Positions 1 through 5,167 of a stretch of 5,167 bases of DNA are shown one piece after another. The position numbers and the translations under genes are program-made. The notes beneath the pieces are model-generated. The model searched no databases and was not told the DNA's origin. It was given only the letters and a program-made list of their open reading frames with translations. The stretch's first letter is position 1; the number at the start of each line of letters is the position of its first letter. The stretch comes from Calditrichaceae bacterium (GTDB lineage: Bacteria > Calditrichota > Calditrichia > Calditrichales > Calditrichaceae), in NCBI GenBank assembly GCA_030592985.1, contig JAUVIB010000279.1, positions 1-5,167 of the forward strand, given 5' to 3'.

Positions 1-1405
1 GAAGCAGGAATTTCATTTCCGGATTCTGTTTCAACAGCCGCCTGATTTCACGATAATTTTTCTGAGCTTTTAAACGATTGATCTCAACCACAAGATTGTT
101 GGCTTTTTGATAAAGGGCTTCCATCTCCCGTGATTGATTACGGATAGAATTTATCTCCCGGTTTAATTTTGTTACAATGAGATAATTTTTATAACGCGCC
201 GGAGAATAAAGCCCGTCAGGAAGCGAGGATCTGATCTTAGCTAATTTTTGTGAAATATTACCGAAAAACCAGTTTTCCGGCATGGCAGATTTATTGGAAA
301 TGGAATTTTTAACATTATTTAACTCCGTTCTTGCCGAAGCCAATGCGCGTTCTTTGCTGTTATATAGCGTTACAAATTTATTAAACGTTTTCTGTTTTTC
401 GGTTAACAATGTGTGGGAAGCTTTATAAATAGCCGTAATATTATCTAAATTTACATTAATAGGACTAACGGAAGTTCTTTGCGTTAGAACACCCTCATAA
501 TAAGGAACTATTTCCGGCAGACGTTTACCGATTGTTTCCTGGGCTGTGTTTTTAATATTTTCGGGATATTGATTGATCTCCTGCAAAAACGGAAGGAATT
601 CCGGTATTTTTTCAACAAATAATTTTGTATTGCCATGGGTGAGAGCTTCCGATTGAAAAAAGCGAAGTGCGGAAGAATATTTCTTCTGAAAAGATATTTC
701 ATCATCTACTTTTGACCTGATCTCAACATAATTTTGATATGCTTCATCATTGGTATTTAAAATATTAGCAGGGAAAATTTTTTCAATGGCTATTAATTCA
801 TCATGAACTTTCTGCAATTGAGTCGATTTGCTTTCCACGGATTGCAACTCACCGGAATAGTTATACTTGCTGAGATCAACGCTGCTACCGATAGACTCGT
901 AGGTATTTCGCTTAATCGTATTGCTTGTAAGGGCGCCTTTAAAGCCTTCGTATTTTGTTTCAAATTGATAGCGCCATTGCGGTGCATAGCGGTACTGCAT
1001 TTTTAGCAGGACATCCGCCGGAACATTTTCAATCACCCAATAATAAACGGGCGTCTCGCTATCCACAGCGTACAGGTTTAAATCTTTGCCCGCTTCGTTC
1101 TCATCGGAAATCTTATCTTTTCCACCCTCTTTATCATCAAAATCCCTGGAGAGATAACTTGTAATACCGTAATTATTTTCAAATTTCAGAACAATGTAAA
1201 AATTATCTTTTAGCGGCGGAAAAAATTTAATAAAATATTTCTTCTCTTTTTTTAACTCAAAATTATCCTTACCGTTTGCGAGCTCAATATATCCTTTTTC
1301 CAGAGAAGATATTTCCGGATCCGGCTTAAGCTGTTTATAGGCGGCACAGCGCATTAGCAAGAATAATGAGCTTATAATTAAGATTATCTTTATTTTGGAT
1401 ATCAT
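1..1405 (-). CDS. Lipoprotein-like secreted protein of unknown function, 3' end cut by the window edge
   Basis: This is an open frame of 468 codons without a stop, running off the left edge, so the C-terminus is unseen. The ATG at 1405-1403 is chosen because AGAAAGGAA lies six bases upstream and a signal sequence follows directly. Residues 1-20 read as a signal: Lys4 and Lys6, a hydrophobic run IILIISSLFLLM, then Arg19-Cys20. Cys20 could be the lipidated residue, but Arg just before it is poor for a lipobox, so the anchor is uncertain. Residues about 38-150 alternate short strand-like stretches rich in Tyr, Phe and Val with an acidic, Gly/Asp-rich loop (about 87-108), suggesting a beta domain. 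From about 185 onward the chain is mainly charged and helical (for example 186-210 and 410-460), probably partly coiled coil. I recognise no family or catalytic motif. It is divergent from the cas genes and probably unrelated to them. Confidence 0.85.
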   Translation of the reverse strand, partial: MISKIKIILIISSLFLLMRCAAYKQLKPDPEISSLEKGYIELANGKDNFELKKEKKYFIKFFPPLKDNFYIVLKFENNYGITSYLSRDFDDKEGGKDKISDENEAGKDLNLYAVDSETPVYYWVIENVPADVLLKMQYRYAPQWRYQFETKYEGFKGALTSNTIKRNTYESIGSSVDLSKYNYSGELQSVESKSTQLQKVHDELIAIEKIFPANILNTNDEAYQNYVEIRSKVDDEISFQKKYSSALRFFQSEALTHGNTKLFVEKIPEFLPFLQEINQYPENIKNTAQETIGKRLPEIVPYYEGVLTQRTSVSPINVNLDNITAIYKASHTLLTEKQKTFNKFVTLYNSKERALASARTELNNVKNSISNKSAMPENWFFGNISQKLAKIRSSLPDGLYSPARYKNYLIVTKLNREINSIRNQSREMEALYQKANNLVVEINRLKAQKNYREIRRLLKQNPEMKFLL

Positions 1406-1410
1406 CGTTA

Positions 1411-1419
1411 TTCCTTTCT
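1411..1419 (-). promoter_or_regulatory. Ribosome binding site of the lipoprotein-like gene
   Basis: Read on the - strand this is AGAAAGGAA. Its AAGGA core ends six bases before the ATG at 1405, a normal Shine-Dalgarno spacing. It fixes the start of the 468-codon frame. Confidence 0.7.
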
Positions 1420-1439
1420 AAATAACTAAACTTTGTTAC

Positions 1440-1454
1440 ATCATTTTTAATGAT
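1440..1454. repeat. Perfect 6-bp palindrome with 3-base centre, possible operator
   Basis: ATCATT-TTT-AATGAT is a perfect inverted repeat. It overlaps the -10 hexamer of the weak candidate promoter for the - strand gene, where a repressor would sit. A short AT-rich palindrome can also arise by chance. No matching second copy was seen in the window. Confidence 0.3.
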
Positions 1455-1471
1455 TTACGGAAGTTAGCCAA
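1443..1471 (-). promoter_or_regulatory. Weak candidate promoter for the lipoprotein-like gene
   Basis: On the - strand, TTGGCT (1471-1466) is followed after 17 bases by AAAAAT (1448-1443). Each hexamer matches the sigma70 consensus at four of six positions, and the position, about 38 bases before the ATG, is sensible. In DNA this AT-rich such matches occur by chance, so this is only the best candidate seen. Confidence 0.22.
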
Positions 1472-1598
1472 AAAGGTTCAAAATTTCAATTATTCTTACT
1501 CTAAATGCATAAGAAACGGCATTATTCGCGCAAAATATCCTGACAGTTTGGAAAACCTCTATTTTCATCCATAAATATTCATCTTAATCGGCAAATTA

Positions 1599-1626
1599 TT
1601 GACCAATACCTGTATTGTTATAAAAT
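1599..1626 (+). promoter_or_regulatory. Candidate sigma70 promoter of the cas operon
   Basis: TTGACC (1599-1604) and TAAAAT (1621-1626) are separated by 16 bases. Each matches the consensus at five of six positions, making this the best + strand pair seen in the intergenic region. Transcription would start near 1633 and give a leader of about 200 bases before the cas3 ATG, long for a cas operon. The leader would include the dyad at 1671-1700. A poorer pair nearer the gene, TTGCAT (1769-1774) with TATATA (1792-1797), is an alternative. Confidence 0.42.
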
Positions 1627-1670
1627 TACCTTTGTATAGAAATCATCTTATAGACTTCCCCATGGATAGC

Positions 1671-1700
1671 TGATAAATATATTTTTCAATTAATTTATCA
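1671..1700. repeat. 8-bp inverted repeat (dyad) upstream of cas3
   Basis: TGATAAAT (1671-1678) and ATTTATCA (1693-1700) are perfect inverted copies 14 bases apart. Past one mismatch the symmetry continues for two more pairs (AG at 1668-1669 with CT at 1702-1703). The size and spacing suit a dimeric DNA-binding regulator, or an AU-rich hairpin in the leader RNA if the promoter at 1599-1626 is used. It lacks a T-run and is too AT-rich to be a good intrinsic terminator. Confidence 0.4.
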
Positions 1701-1713
1701 CCTGCCGGTCAGG
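1701..1713. repeat. Short inverted repeat CCTG-N5-CAGG
   Basis: A 4-bp GC-containing inverted repeat with a 5-base centre (CCGGT) directly abuts the larger dyad at 1671-1700. It is too short to support a function alone. It is listed because the two lie next to each other in the presumed cas3 leader. Confidence 0.2.
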
Positions 1714-1834
1714 ATTGACGATTGGCTGAAAAACGGTTCCATTGTGGTTAGGTTTTTTTATTCTTTTCTTGCATAATATTCGTTTTTTCAATATATATTT
1801 ACTAACTTTATCAGAGACCTATAGAAAACACACT

Positions 1835-3595
1835 ATGAATAAAAATTATATCGCACATTACAGAAAAAGTGACAGCGCAGAGCAGGCATTAGAAGAACAC
1901 CTAAGGGGCGTTGGAAAACTTGCCGGACAGTTTGCAGCTAAACTTAACGCTCCTGAAGCTGGAGAACTTCTTGGAATATTGCATGATTTGGGGAAATATA
2001 GTAATGCTTTTCAAGCATACATAAAATCAGCAACTGGTAATATAAACCCGGATGAAGACGAGTTTGTAAACTATCAAGGACTAAGAGGAAAAATTGATCA
2101 CTCAACAGCAGGCGCTCAGTGGATATGGCAAAAATTTAGAAAATATGGTAAGCAGGGAGAGATTGTTGGTCAATTTCTATCATTATGTCTTGCTTCACAC
2201 CATAGTGGATTAATCGATTGTTTAAAAGTTGATGGCGAAAATAATTTTATCAAACGAATGAATAAAGAAAATGAAAAAACTCATTTGATGGAATGTTTGC
2301 ATAATGCACCTGATAGTTATATAAATAAATTGGAAAAATTGTCAGAGAAAACAACGATTGAAATAATAATAAAACAGATAATACCAATATTAACAAATAA
2401 ACAACAAGGGCGGAATACACCTGATAATATAAAACGGTTTTATTTGGGATTTTGGAATCGAATATTATATAGCTGCCTGATAGACGCAGATAGATTTGAT
2501 AGCGATGTTTTTGAGAACCCTGGAAACAAATCTTTAAGAAACTATACTAGAATTGACTGGGATATTCCAATTGATCGTTTAAATACGAAATTAGCATCTT
2601 TTCATATTGTAGATCCAATAGACAAAATCAGAAAACAAATTTCAGATTACTGTAAAGAACGCTCATTGAACAAACAAGGAATCTACAGTTTAACCGTTCC
2701 GACAGGCGGGGGTAAAACTTTTAGCAGTTTACGATTTGCCTTACACCACGCTCGAAAGCACCAGCTTGATAGAATTATATATGTGATACCATATACATCA
2801 ATTATTGAGCAAAATGCTGAAGCAATTCGCAAAGTAGTTGAGGAAGAAGGAGATTTGACGCCTTGGGTATTAGAACACCATTCAAATTTAGAACCTGCAC
2901 AACAAACATGGCAAAATAAAATTTCAAGTGAAAATTGGGACGCCCCGATTGTACTCACAACGATGGTACAATTTTTAGAAGTCTTATTTTCCGGGGGTAC
3001 AAGAGGAGCGAGAAGATTACATCAATTAACAAATTCCGTAATTATTTTTGATGAAATACAAACCCTGCCTATCAAAGTAACCCATATGTTTTGTAATGCT
3101 ATTAATTTTCTATCAACTTTTACAAGAACAACAACTGTTCTTTGCACCGCAACACAACCATTGCTTAATGAGCTTAAACAATCTGATAAAGGACAGCTCT
3201 TCATTCCACCGGGAAATGAATTAGTCGAAAATATCCCAAAATTATTTAGCGACTTAAAACGAGTAAACATCAATAACAAAGTTAGAAAAGAAGGATGGAA
3301 TCTTGCACAGGTAACTGAGCTTGTTTATGGTGAGTATAAAGAATTTGGGAATTGTTTAGTTATTGTAAATACAAAAGAATGGGCTCGTAATTTATATATT
3401 GAATGCAGGAATAAGTTAGATGAAAAATCTATTTTTCATCTAAGTACAAATCTATGCCCCCGCCATCGTAAAATAATTTTGTATATAATAAAAAAAAGGT
3501 TGCGAGCCGGATTGCCAATATTGTGCATAAGTACGCAATTAATTGAAGCAGGAGTGGATATTGATTTCTCTAGCGTAGTTCGATTTTTGGCATGA
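1835..3595 (+). CDS. cas3: N-terminal fragment of Cas3 (HD nuclease plus helicase motifs I-V), 586 residues
   Basis: This is the product expected if ribosomes stop at the premature TGA. It contains the whole HD metal-nuclease domain, all of the first RecA-like domain (Lys294 of Walker A, Asp406-Glu407 of the DEIQ box) and most of the second, ending at Val-Val-Arg-Phe-Leu-Ala just after motif V. It lacks motif VI, whose arginines (597 and 600 in full numbering) are needed in superfamily 2 helicases to couple ATP hydrolysis to movement. It also lacks the C-terminal domain that in Cas3 closes over the DNA. From family knowledge I infer no helicase activity. Whether the HD domain could still nick DNA, or whether the protein folds at all, cannot be told. 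A gene finder may start this frame at TTG 1742, adding 31 unsupported residues. Confidence 0.85.
   Translation: MNKNYIAHYRKSDSAEQALEEHLRGVGKLAGQFAAKLNAPEAGELLGILHDLGKYSNAFQAYIKSATGNINPDEDEFVNYQGLRGKIDHSTAGAQWIWQKFRKYGKQGEIVGQFLSLCLASHHSGLIDCLKVDGENNFIKRMNKENEKTHLMECLHNAPDSYINKLEKLSEKTTIEIIIKQIIPILTNKQQGRNTPDNIKRFYLGFWNRILYSCLIDADRFDSDVFENPGNKSLRNYTRIDWDIPIDRLNTKLASFHIVDPIDKIRKQISDYCKERSLNKQGIYSLTVPTGGGKTFSSLRFALHHARKHQLDRIIYVIPYTSIIEQNAEAIRKVVEEEGDLTPWVLEHHSNLEPAQQTWQNKISSENWDAPIVLTTMVQFLEVLFSGGTRGARRLHQLTNSVIIFDEIQTLPIKVTHMFCNAINFLSTFTRTTTVLCTATQPLLNELKQSDKGQLFIPPGNELVENIPKLFSDLKRVNINNKVRKEGWNLAQVTELVYGEYKEFGNCLVIVNTKEWARNLYIECRNKLDEKSIFHLSTNLCPRHRKIILYIIKKRLRAGLPILCISTQLIEAGVDIDFSSVVRFLA
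3593..3595 (+). other. Premature TGA codon in cas3 at a conserved glycine position
   Basis: The codons read CGA TTT TTG GCA TGA TTA GAT TCT, giving R-F-L-A-stop-L-D-S. In Cas3 relatives the block reads L-A-G-L-D-S-I-A-Q-A-A-G-R-C-N-R, so TGA replaces Gly, one base from GGA. TGA is a true stop in this genome on the evidence of the cas5c end (4987-4989), which overlaps the cas8c ATG in the usual ATGA manner, and of its absence from all other visible codons. Confidence 0.92.
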
Positions 3596-4273
3596 TTAGA
3601 TTCTATTGCACAGGCAGCAGGCCGCTGTAACCGTAATGGCAATAACTCAATATCGCCGGTTACGGTGATTAATCCCCTTGAAGAAAAAATCGATATGCTC
3701 ACCGATATTAAAATAGGGAGAGATAAAGCATTAAGGATTTTTAGCGAAATCGGCGATAATGACCCCATAGAACCGCAAATCATGCAACGTTATTTTCAAT
3801 ACTATTTTTATGACAGAGCAAAAGAAATGGATTATCCGCTATCAAGCCGACAAATTGGAAGAGATGATACACTTTTAAATTTATTAAGTGAAAATAATTT
3901 AAATTGCGGGAGCAATCCAAATTCACACTTATTGCAACAATCTTTTATGGAAGCAGGAAAAGTATTTAAAACGATTGACGCGCCAACTGAAGCTATTATA
4001 GTACCCTTTGGTAAAAAGGGGAGAAAAATTATTGCCGATCTATGTAGTGTTGTAAAAGATTTTAATGTAAAACATTATTATGAACTAATTAAAATGGCAC
4101 AAAGATATAGCGTAAATGTCTATCCAAATATTTTTAAAAAATTATTTGCAGCAAAAGCAATCCATGAAATCCAAGAGGGTGAAGGAATCTATTATCTTAA
4201 TGAGCAATTCTATAGCTCTGAATTTGGCATGTCAATTGAAAAAGTTAGTAAGGCTGATTTTTTAAATATATAG
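3596..4273 (+). pseudogene. cas3: C-terminal remnant of cas3 (motif VI and C-terminal domain), in frame after the stop
   Basis: There are 225 codons in the same frame as the upstream part, starting LDSIAQAAGRCNRNG, which is the textbook Cas3 motif VI block, followed by the linker and C-terminal domain. A gene finder may call a separate protein of 202 residues from GTG 3665, but that start has no Shine-Dalgarno sequence, lies inside a conserved stretch (PVTVINP) and would drop motif VI. Independent translation is therefore unlikely. The sequence shows no decay after the stop. The final codon is TAG at 4271-4273, and the cas5c ribosome site overlaps it. Confidence 0.88.
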
Positions 4274-4277
4274 GAGG
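4272..4277 (+). promoter_or_regulatory. Strong ribosome binding site of cas5c overlapping the cas3 stop
   Basis: AGGAGG is the full anti-16S consensus, four bases before the ATG at 4282. Its first two bases are the last two of the cas3 TAG. Normally this would favour hand-over from ribosomes finishing cas3. Its strength also suggests cas5c can be initiated without them. Confidence 0.8.
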
Positions 4278-4281
4278 AAAC

Positions 4282-4989
4282 ATGGTTAAAAACAGTATAA
4301 GTTTTAAAGTGTACGGGCGTTATGCTTTGTTCACTGACCCCATTACCAAGATTGGCGGTGAAAAATGTTCATATCATTTACCGACCTATGAGGCGATTAT
4401 AGGTATTTTAAAATCAATTTATTGGAAACCAACTATCATTTGGGTTGTGGACAAAGTGCGGGTGATGAATCCCTTGCGTACCCAAACAAAAGGAACGAAA
4501 CCTTTAGTCTGGGGCGGTGGAAACAGCCTGGCCATATATACTTTTCTGCACGACGTAGAGTATCAGGTGCAAGCGCATTTTGAATGGAATGAACATCGGC
4601 CGGAATTAGCAAAAGACAGAATTGACGGCAAGCACTACGCTATTGCGCAAAGGATGGTAGAAAAGGGTGGAAGACAGGATGTTTTTCTTGGTACAAGAGA
4701 TTGCCAAGGCTATGTGGAACCCTGTGAATTCGGAGAAGAGCAAGGCGCTTATGATGAGATTGATGAATTGGGTTTTGGTTTGATGTTCCATGGCTTTGAT
4801 TATCCTGATGAAACAGGTAAAAATGAACTGCACAGCAGGTTTTGGCAGGCAACGATGAAAAAAGGCGTTTTAGAATATCCAAGACCGGAACAATGCGACA
4901 TTCGCAGATTTATCCGAAATATGCTGCCCAAAGAATTTTCCATCGGAGAAAACATACAAGCTGTGGAAATGACGGAGGCTGAACTATGA
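4282..4989 (+). CDS. cas5c: Cas5c (Cas5d), type I-C crRNA-processing endonuclease and surveillance-complex subunit
   Basis: In type I-C, which lacks Cas6, Cas5c cuts the precursor CRISPR RNA within the repeat and then stays on the 5' handle of the crRNA in the complex with Cas7c and Cas8c. The 235-residue length is usual for the family. The N-terminal ferredoxin-like fold begins ISFKVYGRYALFTDP, followed by the family stretch YHLPTYEAIIGILKSIYWKP (31-50) and a glycine-rich loop around 78-80 (WGGGNS). The Bacillus halodurans catalytic residues Tyr46, Lys116 and His117 correspond to Tyr47, Lys117 and His118 here (the latter two in DGKHYAIAQRM), so processing activity looks intact. The RxFLGTRDC-like stretch (QDVFLGTRDCQGYVEP, 132-147) is also typical. 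The ATG follows AGGAGG. The gene starts eight bases after cas3 and overlaps cas8c by four bases, so the three are one operon. It is visibly less AT-rich than the middle of cas3. Confidence 0.96.
   Translation: MVKNSISFKVYGRYALFTDPITKIGGEKCSYHLPTYEAIIGILKSIYWKPTIIWVVDKVRVMNPLRTQTKGTKPLVWGGGNSLAIYTFLHDVEYQVQAHFEWNEHRPELAKDRIDGKHYAIAQRMVEKGGRQDVFLGTRDCQGYVEPCEFGEEQGAYDEIDELGFGLMFHGFDYPDETGKNELHSRFWQATMKKGVLEYPRPEQCDIRRFIRNMLPKEFSIGENIQAVEMTEAEL
4974..4978 (+). promoter_or_regulatory. Ribosome binding site of cas8c inside the end of cas5c
   Basis: GGAGG lies seven bases before the ATG at 4986. Together with the ATGA overlap it supports this start over the second ATG at 4995 (Met4), and it indicates coupled translation of cas5c and cas8c. 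Confidence 0.7.
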
Positions 4990-5167
4990 GCTGGATGGCA
5001 AAATTGTATGAAACATATAACGCTGGTTTAAAACTTGATCTTTCTACTGAAGATCAATTAATGCCGATTAGTCATACGTTACAAAATGCACATATTAATA
5101 TTGTGCTTGATGGAAACGGAAATTTCAAAAGGGCGTCCGTACTTGAGAAAACACAGGTGGTTTTACC
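4986..5167 (+). CDS. cas8c: Cas8c (Csd1), large subunit of the type I-C surveillance complex, 5' part only
   Basis: Only the first 60 codons are present before the right edge. Cas8c is the large subunit that recognises the PAM and helps open the target DNA, and it provides the docking surface for Cas3. The N-terminus MSWMAKLYETYNAGL and the block LMPISHTLQNAHINIVLDGN (26-45), continuing with N-F-K-R-A-S-V-L-E-K-T, are the characteristic Csd1 opening. The start is set by the GGAGG site and the 4-base ATGA overlap with cas5c. Nothing in the visible part is broken. The full protein is normally about 550-650 residues, so most of the gene lies outside the window. Confidence 0.95.
   Translation, partial: MSWMAKLYETYNAGLKLDLSTEDQLMPISHTLQNAHINIVLDGNGNFKRASVLEKTQVVL

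Larger units (their letters stand above)
1406..1834. other. Divergent intergenic region between the lipoprotein-like gene and cas3
   Basis: These 429 bases separate two genes transcribed away from each other, so both promoters should lie here. No convincing gene, tRNA or CRISPR repeat was seen. Contents, left to right, are the - strand Shine-Dalgarno site and weak promoter, a 6-bp palindrome (1440-1454), a sigma70-like promoter facing cas3 (1599-1626), an 8-bp dyad (1671-1700), a small inverted repeat CCTG-N5-CAGG (1701-1713), and a T-rich stretch at 1753-1770. The cas3 frame stays open upstream to a TTG at 1742, but that extension is hydrophobic, lacks a ribosome site and does not look like Cas3. 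Confidence 0.75.
1835..4273 (+). pseudogene. cas3: cas3, type I-C CRISPR helicase-nuclease, interrupted by an in-frame TGA
   Basis: Cas3 is the nuclease-helicase that the I-C surveillance complex recruits to cut and unwind target DNA. The frame is 812 codons to the TAG at 4271-4273, a normal length for the subtype. The ATG at 1835 begins MNKNYIAHYR, typical for the family, although no clear Shine-Dalgarno site precedes it. The HD nuclease domain spans about residues 18-225: His22, His50-Asp51 (ILHDLGK), His89, His122-His123 and Asp218. The helicase has Walker A TVPTGGGKT (287-295), DEIQ (406-409), CTATQP (437-442), motif V STQLIEAGVDIDF (566-578) and motif VI QAAGRCNR (593-600). Codon 587 (3593-3595) is TGA where relatives have Gly, so a GGA to TGA change is the simplest cause. 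There are no other stops or frameshifts, so the lesion is recent or a sequence error. cas5c follows eight bases after the stop. Confidence 0.93.

Noticed and set aside
803..1164. Overlapping + strand open frames at 803-1006 and 955-1164
   Set aside because: They are antisense to the continuous 468-codon - strand frame and show no ribosome site or recognisable protein features.
1729..1759. Intrinsic terminator formed by AAAAAC (1729-1734) pairing with GTTTTT (1752-1757)
   Set aside because: The stem is A/T only with a 17-base loop, far too weak, and there is no upstream + strand gene to terminate.
1654..1779. Open stretch reading ...RIDDWLKNGSIVVRFF..., a possible gene remnant upstream of cas3
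   Set aside because: It has no start codon, is about 40 codons long in AT-rich DNA, and matches nothing I recognise.
1742..1834. Cas3 start at TTG 1742, adding 31 residues
   Set aside because: The extension is a hydrophobic translation of AT-rich intergenic DNA with no ribosome site. Family members begin close to the MNKNYIAHYR segment at 1835.
1406..1834. CRISPR array or leader upstream of cas3
   Set aside because: No direct repeats of 25-37 bases at regular spacing are present. In type I-C loci the array normally follows cas2, which would be outside the window.
3593..3595. TGA read as glycine (code 25, Gracilibacteria/SR1) or tryptophan (code 4), which would make cas3 intact
   Set aside because: The stop does sit at a Gly position, which is suggestive, but no other TGA appears in roughly 1,500 visible codons, all other glycines use GGN, and tryptophan uses TGG. 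The cas5c TGA overlaps a well-supported cas8c ATG in the normal ATGA arrangement.
3593..3627. Selenocysteine insertion with a small hairpin (CAGC-N5-GCTG, 3615-3627) after the TGA
   Set aside because: The stem is only four pairs and falls in the conserved motif VI codons. The replaced residue is a structural Gly, and Cas3 is not a selenoprotein family.
3665..4273. Independent 202-residue gene starting at GTG 3665
   Set aside because: It is the in-frame C-terminal part of cas3, has no Shine-Dalgarno site, and begins inside a conserved stretch after motif VI.

Overview
The window holds the start of a type I-C (Dvulg-type) CRISPR-Cas operon on the + strand. It lies divergent from an unrelated, unrecognised lipoprotein-like gene on the - strand. 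The organism is an AT-rich bacterium using the standard genetic code, with clear Shine-Dalgarno sites before three of its four genes. The sequence does not allow a phylum to be named. The lipoprotein style would suit a diderm such as a Bacteroidota/FCB-type lineage, but that is a guess.

Layout. Positions 1-1405 (- strand) are the first 468 codons of a membrane-anchored or secreted protein with no recognised family; it runs off the left edge. Positions 1406-1834 are a 429-bp divergent intergenic region. It holds a plausible sigma70-type promoter facing cas3, an 8-bp dyad just downstream of it, and small palindromes. Positions 1835-4273 are cas3, positions 4282-4989 are cas5c (cas5d), and from 4986 to the right edge is the 5' end of cas8c (csd1). 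The order cas3-cas5c-cas8c is diagnostic of subtype I-C. The rest of such a locus (cas7c, cas4, cas1, cas2 and the repeat array) would be expected to the right, outside the window.

The main observation is that cas3 is broken by a single in-frame TGA at 3593-3595 (codon 587 of 812). It stands exactly where the family has the Gly of the 'LAG-LDSIAQAAGRCNR' block, and a GGA to TGA change would explain it. The 225 codons after the stop are still open and still carry helicase motif VI, so this looks like a recent nonsense mutation or a sequence error rather than an old pseudogene. The truncated product would keep the HD nuclease and helicase motifs I-V but lose the arginine-finger motif VI and the C-terminal domain.

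How the genes work together: in type I-C, Cas5c cuts the CRISPR transcript into crRNAs and, with Cas7c and Cas8c, forms the surveillance complex that recruits Cas3 to destroy the target. Here Cas5c is full length with its Tyr-Lys-His catalytic residues, and the visible part of cas8c is intact. If the TGA is real, the locus could still make and load crRNAs while having lost target degradation. No new CRISPR array, RNA gene, transposon or wholly novel system was found in the window.
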